40,002 nucleotides of DNA from Kiritimatiellia bacterium (GTDB taxonomy: Bacteria; Verrucomicrobiota; Kiritimatiellia; JAAZAB01). Shown here piece after piece: positions 16,013-24,343 of the stretch; the first letter of the stretch is position 1; every line of letters begins with the position of its first letter. The notes beneath the pieces are model-generated. The model made no database searches, was not told the DNA's origin, and was given only the letters and a program-made list of their open reading frames with translations. The stretch lies in contig JAQUQV010000023.1 of the NCBI GenBank assembly GCA_028715905.1, forward strand, positions 1-40,002, written 5' to 3'. Both the position numbers and the translations under genes were made by a program.

Positions 16013-16806
16013 AACTTTTTAATCATCCGGTTCCCCGGATTTCCGGCGCGGGCGAAAATTACGCCGCCGGAAAATTGCCGAAAAAAATGCCGGCGGCCGC
16101 GCGGAACAAAAAAAACGGTTTGCCCGGAATCATTCTGTTCCTGGCCATCCTTCTTCTGCCTTTCATTTCCTCTTCCGGCAAAGTTTTCTGGCGTTGTTTG
16201 CCGGATCAGGATCGGCCCGGATACGGCCCGGCCGGCGGGGCAAACCGGATTTACCAGGCTCCGCTGGTTATTAACGGCGCGCGGTTTCTCCTTGCGGTTT
16301 ACGGGTATGACGAGCCGCCGGAACAGGCGCGCGCGAAAATCAAGCGGCATTTTGAAAAGGAAAACACCGCATCCATTCTGCTGACAGCCGCCGCGCCCGG
16401 ATCGGAACGCGCGCTGGCTTTTGTCTTTTCGCGGTTCGCGGCCGAAACTGCAAGGCCACCCCCCCCACCCCCGGGCGGGATTTGCGCCGGGTATCCCCTT
16501 TTCACGGGAAAAGAGCCGGAAACCAGAATCAGAAACGAGGAAACCGGAGTTGTCCTGGAAAGCGGAACGATTGCCGGCGCGCCGGAAATGATCGCCGCGG
16601 AAATCACCGCCAAACTGGAGCGGAACAACTGGCAACCGGCCTATCCGGCCGTCCGCCCGCCCGGCCGCGGCAATTCCGGGAAATATTTCATGATTTTCAG
16701 GAAGGGCAAGGCGCTTTGCGCGCTCATAACCGGCCCGGCCTTGCGCGAAAATGAAACCTGTGTTACCCTTCTGCTCAAGGAAAAAACAGACGATATGGGG
16801 GAATAA
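16009..16806 (+). CDS. Unrecognised single-pass membrane protein within the Tad operon
   Basis: I do not recognise a family. The likely start is TTG at 16009: GGAGGG at 15998-16003 is 5 nt upstream and the start overlaps the previous stop. An ATG at 15982 in frame would overlap the previous gene by 31 bp. The 265-residue product has a basic N-terminus, one membrane helix at about residues 38-58 (GIILFLAILLLPFISSS), and an alpha/beta-looking soluble domain of about 200 residues interrupted by a six-proline run coded by C8-A-C5 (16459-16472). The position between a TadE-like gene and cpaB suggests a pilus-assembly or quality-control role. It could be a divergent periplasmic Tad accessory protein. 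Confidence 0.6.
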   Translation: MKLFNHPVPRISGAGENYAAGKLPKKMPAAARNKKNGLPGIILFLAILLLPFISSSGKVFWRCLPDQDRPGYGPAGGANRIYQAPLVINGARFLLAVYGYDEPPEQARAKIKRHFEKENTASILLTAAAPGSERALAFVFSRFAAETARPPPPPPGGICAGYPLFTGKEPETRIRNEETGVVLESGTIAGAPEMIAAEITAKLERNNWQPAYPAVRPPGRGNSGKYFMIFRKGKALCALITGPALRENETCVTLLLKEKTDDMGE

Positions 16807-16812
16807 AGCAAT

Positions 16813-17616
16813 ATGAAACAGAAAATTATACTGCTGATCGCGATTGCCGCCGGCATTGCGGCCTTCTGGCTGACCGGCAGATATCTGCGCCATGAGCGCG
16901 AGCGGATTCTAGGCAGTGCGAAAAGAATTTTCGTGGTCGTCGCCGAGCGCGATCTTCCGGCGGGCACCATTTTGAAAAACATAGACCTGGCCAAGGCGCT
17001 TGTCTTTCAAAGCAGCGTCGGCGGACGCGCCATCCTCCCGGAATCGGCCCGCGAAATCATGGGGAAAAAATTGCTTTATAACATCGGCCGGGGCGACCCG
17101 ATCCAATGGTCGGACGTTGATGTCCCCTACAAGGGCGACGCGGGGTTGTCCGCAATGGTCAATCCTTCCATGCGGGCGATTTCCATCGCCGTTGATGTGG
17201 TTTCTTCGGTCAGCGCCATGATCCAGCCCAACGACCGTGTTGATATCCTTGGCACGTTCACCTTCCCGTCGCCGGCCGTCACCGGTTCGTTTGAAACCGT
17301 AACCCTGACCGTGCTGCAGGATGTTACCGTTCTGGCCACCGGCCAGACAACGGCCGACCGGGCCTCCGCGTACGGCCGCGCCGAAAGAGCGCCGCGCGGA
17401 TACAACACCGTTACTTTTGAGGTAACGCCGCATGAGGCGGAATTGCTGGTCTTCGCCCAGTCAGTGCGCGGAAAGTTGAGCCTGGCCCTGCGCAATCCTT
17501 CCGATGTCACCTATATCACCAATATGCCAACCGTCAACTTTGAACACCTCCAGAAACAATTGCCGGCTCTGAACATAATCCGGCAACGGGACATAAGACA
17601 CAAAAAGGATATTTAA
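16813..17616 (+). CDS. cpaB: Flp pilus assembly protein CpaB/RcpC
   Basis: The 267-residue protein has an N-terminal membrane helix (about 5-24) and a SAF domain (IFVVVAERDLPAGTILKNIDL), followed by the RcpC/CpaB beta-rich domain (MRAISIAVDVVSSVSAMIQPNDRVDIL). In Tad systems CpaB/RcpC is periplasmic and works with the secretin at the outer-membrane pore, with SAF-type domains thought to contact peptidoglycan or polysaccharide. Length is typical. It is 6 bp downstream of the unknown membrane protein. In most Tad loci cpaB is followed by the secretin gene cpaC/rcpA; here it is followed directly by the motor ATPase. Confidence 0.88.
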   Translation: MKQKIILLIAIAAGIAAFWLTGRYLRHERERILGSAKRIFVVVAERDLPAGTILKNIDLAKALVFQSSVGGRAILPESAREIMGKKLLYNIGRGDPIQWSDVDVPYKGDAGLSAMVNPSMRAISIAVDVVSSVSAMIQPNDRVDILGTFTFPSPAVTGSFETVTLTVLQDVTVLATGQTTADRASAYGRAERAPRGYNTVTFEVTPHEAELLVFAQSVRGKLSLALRNPSDVTYITNMPTVNFEHLQKQLPALNIIRQRDIRHKKDI

Positions 17617-17688
17617 AGGAGCCGGGACCAACCTGATCCGCGCCGGAAACGCCGCCCGCACCCGGAAAAACCAGGAAACAATATTAAG

Positions 17689-19374
<1,686 letters not shown>

Positions 19375-19417
19375 GGAGAGCAACGTCGTCAATCAATTGC
19401 CGGAAGGCGAAAATGTT

Positions 19418-20299
19418 ATGCCATTGAATCATCTCATCCCGGGCCTTTACATGGTCTGTTTCGGCGGCCTCGCCTATTACATTATCCACGCCTTCCGGGA
19501 CGGAATGGAGACCTACAACCGCATCCATACCGAGGAAACGGCGCGGCAATTCGCCGATATTTTCCTTTTCATCCCGCCGCGCCGCATTTCCGAGCTGGCT
19601 TGGTCGGCCGCCATCGCCGCGTTTCTGCTTTTTTTCTTCCTGGCCGGCAATTTCAGCTCTCCCGCCGGGACCATCCGGGGCGGAGTTATCGGCGCGCTGG
19701 CCGGCGGGCTTACGCTCAATTTTCCGCGCTGGTACCTGGGAATGCTCAAACGCCGGCGCCGGGAGAAATTCAACGAACAACTGGTTGACGCCCTGATGAC
19801 GATGAGCAACGCCCTGCGTTCCGGGTCAAGCATCACCCAGACCTTTGAACACATCGTCCGCCAGAACATGCCGCCGATTTCGCAGGAATTCAACCTTTTT
19901 CTTCAGGAAATGCGGCTGGGAGTGAGATTTGAAGAGGCGCTGGGCAACCTCGACGCGCGGGTCAACAGCGAGGATTTGACCATCATGATCCGGGCCATTG
20001 AAATCGCGCGGCAGACCGGCGGCAACCTGACGGAAGTTTTTGACAAAATATCCGCCATGATCAGGGAACGGATGCGGATCCAGAAACGGATCATGGCGCT
20101 CACTTCGCAGGGACGTTTGCAGGGAATTGTCGTCGGCATCATGCCGGTTTTCCTGGTAACCGCCATGTTTGTCCTTGACTCCGAAATGATGATTTCATTT
20201 TTCACGGCGCCGGTTGGAATCATCATCGCGGCCGCGGCGGTCATTCTGGAAGTCGCCGGCGCCTTGATGATACGCAAAATAATCAACATTGATATCTGA
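19418..20299 (+). CDS. tadB: Tad pilus assembly inner-membrane protein TadB
   Basis: This is one of the paired GspF-like membrane platform proteins of the Tad machine. From the ATG at 19418 it is 293 residues, with N-terminal and central membrane helices, a cytoplasmic GspF/T2SSF domain (LVDALMTMSNALRSGSSITQTFE, RAIEIARQTGGNLTEVFDKI in pieces), and two C-terminal helices. AAGG about 11 nt upstream supports this start; the frame is open back to 19256 inside tadA, which is not needed. It runs directly into tadC (TGA then ATG with no gap). Confidence 0.9.
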   Translation: MPLNHLIPGLYMVCFGGLAYYIIHAFRDGMETYNRIHTEETARQFADIFLFIPPRRISELAWSAAIAAFLLFFFLAGNFSSPAGTIRGGVIGALAGGLTLNFPRWYLGMLKRRRREKFNEQLVDALMTMSNALRSGSSITQTFEHIVRQNMPPISQEFNLFLQEMRLGVRFEEALGNLDARVNSEDLTIMIRAIEIARQTGGNLTEVFDKISAMIRERMRIQKRIMALTSQGRLQGIVVGIMPVFLVTAMFVLDSEMMISFFTAPVGIIIAAAAVILEVAGALMIRKIINIDI

Positions 20300-21226
20300 A
20301 TGACCAATGCCCTGAACATCGTCGTTGAATCCGGCATCGCCCTTCTCGCCGCCCTTTTTCTGGGCGGCCTGGCCTGGCATATCGCCAGCGCCGCCTCGGC
20401 GATCACCTATGTTACCGCGGCGGACGGACGGCGCCGGGAGCGCCGTCTGCCGCTCATATTCCGGGCGCTGTTGCCGCTGACCCCGGTCATGGCAAACTAT
20501 TTCAAAAAACAGCGGTTTAAAAAACTGCGCGAGCGGGTTTCACAATCGCTTGTTTCAGGGGGGTTTGACGATTTGCTCGCGCCGGAGGAGTTTTTAGCCC
20601 TGCGCCTCATGATGCCGCTGGTTGCCGGGCCGTTTCTGGCCTCGTTCGCCGCCGCTCTTTTTGCGCTTATCCGGCATTTTCCCGGCGGACAGCCGTTGAT
20701 TTTCGCGGCGGCCATCATTTTATGGAGCGCGTTTTACCCGGGACAATGGCTCAAACAGTCAATCGCCCTGCGCCATCGGCAGATTATGAAGGCTTTGCCT
20801 TACGTCATTGACCTCCTGACCCTCTCGGTGGAAGCAGGGCTGGATTTCATGACTTCCCTTAAAAACATCGTGGAAAAGCGCGCGCCGGACGCCATCGCCG
20901 AGGAATTTTCGCGCATGCTTTTTGAAATTCAACTCGGCAAGACGCGGCGCCATGCCCTCCAAAGCATGGGCAACCGTATCCGCCAGCCGGACGTGCAGGC
21001 GCTCGTCAACGCGCTGGTCCAGGCCGACGAAATGGGCGTGAGCATCGGCGCGATCCTGCGGATTCAATCGGGCGAAATCCGCAACAAACGTTTCATGCGG
21101 GCCGAAAAGCTGGCCAACGAGGCGCCGGTCAAAATGCTTTTCCCGCTGGTGGCCTTTATTTTTCCAGTCGTCTTTCTGATCATGCTCGGCCCCATCGTCG
21201 CCCGCATGTTCCAGAACGTGTTTTAA
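20300..21226 (+). CDS. tadC: Tad pilus assembly inner-membrane protein TadC
   Basis: A 308-residue GspF-like platform protein that pairs with TadB beneath the pilus. It has the family pattern: N-terminal helix, two more helices near residues 115-155, a T2SSF domain (LPYVIDLLTLSVEAGLDFM, NALVQADEMGVSIGAILR) and two C-terminal helices (PVKMLFPLVAFIFPVVFLIML). Start ATG 20300 abuts the tadB stop, so translation is probably coupled. It is the last gene of the operon in this window; 314 bp follow before the next gene, with no clear T-run terminator. Confidence 0.9.
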   Translation: MTNALNIVVESGIALLAALFLGGLAWHIASAASAITYVTAADGRRRERRLPLIFRALLPLTPVMANYFKKQRFKKLRERVSQSLVSGGFDDLLAPEEFLALRLMMPLVAGPFLASFAAALFALIRHFPGGQPLIFAAAIILWSAFYPGQWLKQSIALRHRQIMKALPYVIDLLTLSVEAGLDFMTSLKNIVEKRAPDAIAEEFSRMLFEIQLGKTRRHALQSMGNRIRQPDVQALVNALVQADEMGVSIGAILRIQSGEIRNKRFMRAEKLANEAPVKMLFPLVAFIFPVVFLIMLGPIVARMFQNVF

Positions 21227-21540
21227 ACAACCCCCGGCATGTAGACGCGAATTTCAATAAAACGCAGGCCGGCAAAACAATTTTCCACTTCCTGACGGGC
21301 ACGCGCGGGGCATCTTGTTTAGGGTCAGCCCTTAAAAACTAAATTCTCTCCAGACCATCTCTTTCCCTGCCAGTTTTCCTCACGCCGTCCAGTGCGCAAA
21401 CTTCAGTTTTTCGCCGACACAGAAACGGCGGCCGGCCCGCACCGGATTTCCTGGCGCTTGGTATGGATCGGGAATAGGGATCAGGCATTATATTGACTTC
21501 CGCGCGGGCAATGATAATTTAACCGCCGGACAAACATGCG
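21227..21540. other. Intergenic region between tadC and the sigma-54 activator gene
   Basis: This 314-bp stretch holds no convincing reading frame. A small inverted repeat (TTAGGG-TCAG-CCCTTAA, around 21319-21335) and a sigma-70-like promoter at its right end are all I can see. Confidence 0.5.
21493..21520 (+). promoter_or_regulatory. Probable sigma-70 promoter for the sigma-54 activator gene
   Basis: TTGACT (21493-21498), a 16-bp spacer and TAATTT (21515-21520), preceded by TGA. The predicted start near 21527 leaves about 14 nt before the ATG at 21541, again without an evident ribosome-binding site. Confidence 0.4.
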
Positions 21541-23874
21541 ATGAATAAAAAAACCGACAGTTTGAAAGCAAAATCCGCCACCACCGGAGCGACGGAAATA
21601 GACCGGCTTCTGGGCGGCGTCATCGCCGGGGACAACATTGTCTGGGAAGTTGATTCAAGCGCCCCGGTTGAAAACCTGATTTCCTGTTTTCTGACCGCCT
21701 GCCGGAATGAAGAAATGCCGGTGGTCTACGTCAGTTTCAATCATTCGCCGCAGACCATCATCAACCGCTACAACCCAATCCTGCCCCCCCATTTGTTTAC
21801 GCTGATAGATTGCTTTTCTTCCGGAAAGGGAAACAACGATAAAATGTTCACGGGCTTTTTCAAATCGTCCGCCAACGCGAAAATCCCCAGGGCAAAACAC
21901 ATTGGCAATCCCGCCGACCCGGCAAACCTTCAGGATGCCCTGATCCGGCTGGGCGCCGAAAGCAATAAAACTTCCCGGTATGTCTTTGACAGTCTGACCG
22001 GCATGCTGGACTTATGGAAAGATGAAGACCAGGTGGTCAGATTTTTCGGCCATTTTTGCCCGCGGCTCTTTGACCTGAATACGATCGCCTGCTGGCTGCT
22101 TGAAAAAGACGCTCATTCAAGCCATTTCCTCGCCAAAGTGCGGCATATCACCCAGGTCGTGCTGGAAATCGCCCTGACCGACGGACGTTCCACCATTACC
22201 GTCAGAAAATCCTCCGGCCGTAAATGCGCTGAAATCGGAATTCCACTACGGTTTGATATGGACGGCGGACTTCTGGTTATCACGCCGGAATCGCGCGAAG
22301 GGCGCGAACTGGGCTTGTTACGGCGCGTAAGCGAAGTGCTGGGCAACGCCCTGACCCTGAACTCGTTTTTTGAGGGCATTATGGAAGCCATCGCCAACGA
22401 GCTGGGCATGATCAGGGGCACGCTGGTTACCCTGGACAAATCTTCCAATAAAATCAGGATCGCCTCCGCGCATGGTCTGTCGCGCGAAGAAAAAATGCGC
22501 GGAGAATACGCGTTCGGCGAGGGCGTGACCGGAAACGTCGTCAAGACCGGTATCCCGGAAGTGGTTCCGGACATCCTAAAAGACCCGCGCTTTCTTGACC
22601 GCACAATGACCCGCAAGCTTGACTTGTCGCAACCCATCGCCTTTATCTGCGTCCCGCTCCGCGTGGACAACGAAGTCGTCGGCGCCATCAGCATGGACCG
22701 GCCGTTTGCGGTCGCCGAAATACTGGAAAAGGACCTGCGGCTCCTGTCCATCGTTGCCGCGATTGTCTCGCAGGTCCTCAAGATCAACCGCATGATTTAC
22801 CTGGAAAAGGAGGAAATTCTCGCCCGGGACAAGACGCATTTGCGGGAACTGCGGAGCCGCTACCGGCTGGACAATGTTATCGGCGAAAGCAATGAAATCA
22901 AAAGGGTCCTCAACACGGCCGCCACGGCCGCAAAATCGCGCGCTTCCATCCTCGTTACCGGGGAAACCGGCACCGGCAAGGAATTGATCGCCAACGTTGT
23001 GCATTATAACAGCACGCGCGCCAACGGTCCGTTTGTCAAGGTGAACTGCGGCGCCCTGCCGGAAACACTGCTGGAATCGGAACTTTTCGGGCACGTCAAG
23101 GGCGCTTTTACCGGCGCCCTGCGGGACCGCGCGGGCCGTTTTGCGCTGGCCGGCGGCGGCACTATTTTTCTGGATGAAATAGGAGAAATGAGCCCGCGGC
23201 TTCAGGTTAAACTCTTGCGTATCCTCCAGGAAAGGGAATTTGAGCCGGTCGGAAGCATGCGGACGCTCACAACGGACGTGCGCGTGGTAACGGCAACCAG
23301 CCGAAATCTCCAGGATGAAATTAAAGCGGGGCGTTTCCGCGAAGACCTTTATTATCGGCTCAATGTCATTCCAATCCATCTGCCGCCGCTACGCGAACGC
23401 CGGACGGATATCCCCCTGTTGGTGAACTTTTTCCTGGAAAAATACAACCGTGAAAACAAAAAAAACGTCCGGAAAATGTCCCAGGAACTGCTGGACATCC
23501 TTCTGGATTATCCCTGGCCGGGCAACGTGCGCGAACTGGAAAACTGCATTGAACGCGCGGTCGTCTTGAGCACCGGCGACGCGCTCACGGAAAGCATGCT
23601 TCCCGCGGAAGTGCGCGATCACAAGCATATCGGGGGACTGCGGCGGATGAAAATTGCGCCGTCCAATGCCACAGCGATTGCCGCGGCAACCGAGCAGTTC
23701 TGCGAGGACGCCGGCGATCTGGCCGGGACGCGAACGCTCCTGCTCCAGACGGTTGAAAAATCCATTCTATCCTTCGCGCTCCGCCAGCGAATCAGCCAAC
23801 GCGAATTGGCCGGAAAACTGGGTTTAAGCCGGATGACTCTGCAAAACCGGCTGAAAAAATACGGCCTGAAATAA
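21541..23874 (+). CDS. Sigma-54 activator with degenerate KaiC-like domain, GAF, AAA+ and Fis-type HTH
   Basis: A 777-residue bacterial enhancer-binding protein. Residues about 1-245 resemble the RecA/KaiC/RAD55 fold: the opening TGATEIDRLLGGVIAGD matches the KaiC pattern (TGxxxLDxLLGGG), but the P-loop GxxGxGKT is replaced by VDSSAPVEN, so it probably cannot bind ATP normally. A GAF domain follows (about 260-415), as in NifA. The AAA+ domain (about 445-680) is intact, with Walker A GETGTGKE (about 475-482) and GAFTGA at 521-526, the loop that contacts sigma-54. The last 35 residues are a Fis-type helix-turn-helix (QRELAGKLGLSRMTLQNRLKK). It lies just upstream of a sigma-54 promoter and glnA on the same strand, so control of ammonium assimilation is the best guess. 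Confidence 0.88.
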   Translation: MNKKTDSLKAKSATTGATEIDRLLGGVIAGDNIVWEVDSSAPVENLISCFLTACRNEEMPVVYVSFNHSPQTIINRYNPILPPHLFTLIDCFSSGKGNNDKMFTGFFKSSANAKIPRAKHIGNPADPANLQDALIRLGAESNKTSRYVFDSLTGMLDLWKDEDQVVRFFGHFCPRLFDLNTIACWLLEKDAHSSHFLAKVRHITQVVLEIALTDGRSTITVRKSSGRKCAEIGIPLRFDMDGGLLVITPESREGRELGLLRRVSEVLGNALTLNSFFEGIMEAIANELGMIRGTLVTLDKSSNKIRIASAHGLSREEKMRGEYAFGEGVTGNVVKTGIPEVVPDILKDPRFLDRTMTRKLDLSQPIAFICVPLRVDNEVVGAISMDRPFAVAEILEKDLRLLSIVAAIVSQVLKINRMIYLEKEEILARDKTHLRELRSRYRLDNVIGESNEIKRVLNTAATAAKSRASILVTGETGTGKELIANVVHYNSTRANGPFVKVNCGALPETLLESELFGHVKGAFTGALRDRAGRFALAGGGTIFLDEIGEMSPRLQVKLLRILQEREFEPVGSMRTLTTDVRVVTATSRNLQDEIKAGRFREDLYYRLNVIPIHLPPLRERRTDIPLLVNFFLEKYNRENKKNVRKMSQELLDILLDYPWPGNVRELENCIERAVVLSTGDALTESMLPAEVRDHKHIGGLRRMKIAPSNATAIAAATEQFCEDAGDLAGTRTLLLQTVEKSILSFALRQRISQRELAGKLGLSRMTLQNRLKKYGLK

Positions 23875-23897
23875 CCTCCCCCATCGCCGCCGCAAAA

Positions 23898-23918
23898 ATC
23901 GCCGAACAAGGGTTCGGC
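23898..23918 (-). repeat. Hairpin after the activator gene; fragment of the 32.6-kb palindromic element
   Basis: GCCGAAC-AAGG-GTTCGGC forms a 7-bp stem 27 bp after the stop codon. Reverse-complemented, 20 of 21 bases match 32629-32649, the first hairpin of the palindromic element there. It might also act as a terminator, since a T5 run follows 14 nt later, but that spacing is poor. Confidence 0.55.
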
Positions 23919-23937
23919 ACGTTTGCGCGTATTTTTA

Positions 23938-23962
23938 AAATTCCTATGCATTTAATTAGACC
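23938..23962 (+). repeat. 25-bp direct repeat, left copy
   Basis: AAATTCCTATGC followed by ATTTAATTAGACC; repeated at 24091-24115 with one mismatch. The two copies bracket the cloverleaf-like element. Confidence 0.75.
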
Positions 23963-24005
23963 CCCGATCGCGAAGCGCATCGGGGGCAACTATTATCCCG
24001 TTCGA

Positions 24006-24102
24006 CGTAGGGGCTTCGCTTGCGAAGCCCTTCCGGCGGGCGCCGTCAAGCGACGCCCCTACGGGATTTTCGGACGAACATATGTCTTTGAAATTACTAT
24101 GC
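24006..24102 (+). repeat. Cloverleaf-like palindromic repeat, copy A
   Basis: CGTAGGGGC (24006-24014) pairs with GCCCCTACG (24055-24063). Inside, GGGCTTCGC-TT-GCGAAGCCC (24011-24030) and GGGCGCCG-TCAAG-CGACGCCC (24038-24058, one mismatch) form two hairpins that compete with or stack on the outer stem. A conserved tail runs to 24102. Positions 24007-24102 match 39549-39644 at 93 of 96 bases. It contains no coding sequence, so if mobile it would depend on a transposase elsewhere. Confidence 0.8.
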
Positions 24103-24115
24103 ATTTAATTAGACC
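24091..24115 (+). repeat. 25-bp direct repeat, right copy
   Basis: Matches 23938-23962 except for one base (ATTACT versus ATTCCT). Its first 12 bases are also the end of the conserved tail of the cloverleaf-like repeat. Confidence 0.75.
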
Positions 24116-24161
24116 AGGTCTATTTGTTAGACCAGAAAACTAGACCGCCCGGCGTCGGCGC

Positions 24162-24181
24162 CAATAATAAATTTATTGTTG
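24162..24181. promoter_or_regulatory. AT-rich imperfect palindrome upstream of glnA
   Basis: A 20-bp imperfect palindrome around a perfect 12-bp core (AATAAATTTATT, 24166-24177), with CAAT at the left and GTTG at the right. It may be a second activator site or a bend site; this is inference. Confidence 0.35.
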
Positions 24182-24185
24182 TAAT

Positions 24186-24201
24186 TATTTGCCGGCAAAT
24201 A
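24186..24201. promoter_or_regulatory. 16-bp perfect palindrome, candidate activator binding site for glnA
   Basis: TATTTGCCGGCAAATA is a perfect palindrome whose centre is about 80 bp upstream of the predicted sigma-54 start site. That is the usual distance for an enhancer-binding-protein site. The Fis-type regulator encoded just upstream is the candidate binder. Confidence 0.55.
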
Positions 24202-24248
24202 TCTTAAATTACAGACAAAGCAAAGGAGCGGCGTCATTTTTCCGGACT

Positions 24249-24264
24249 TGGCATAGTTCCTGCT
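24249..24264 (+). promoter_or_regulatory. Sigma-54 (-24/-12) promoter of glnA
   Basis: TGGCATAGTTCCTGCT matches the sigma-54 consensus TGGCACG-N4-TTGCW, with GG (24250-24251) and GC (24262-24263) exactly 12 bp apart. It is preceded by CT as is common. The predicted start is near 24275, about 70 nt before the glnA ATG. Confidence 0.75.
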
Positions 24265-24343
24265 TTTACTTAAATAGTAAATATTTTATCTGCCAATGGA
24301 ATCAAACGATCCAAAACAATCAGTCATGAGGTAAAAACAAAAA

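Larger units (their letters stand above)
23875..24343. other. 469-bp regulatory and repeat-rich intergenic region before glnA
   Basis: No gene is evident. From left to right it holds a hairpin related to the 32.6-kb element, a 25-bp direct repeat, a CCCCCGAT/ATCGGGGG hairpin (23961-23986), a cloverleaf-like repeat, the second direct-repeat copy, several TAGACC motifs, two palindromes, and a sigma-54 promoter. The separate entries give positions. Confidence 0.7.

Noticed and set aside
21541-23874. Calling the activator NifA and inferring nitrogen fixation
   Set aside because: GAF-AAA+-HTH is shared by many activators, the N-terminus is different, and no nif genes are present.
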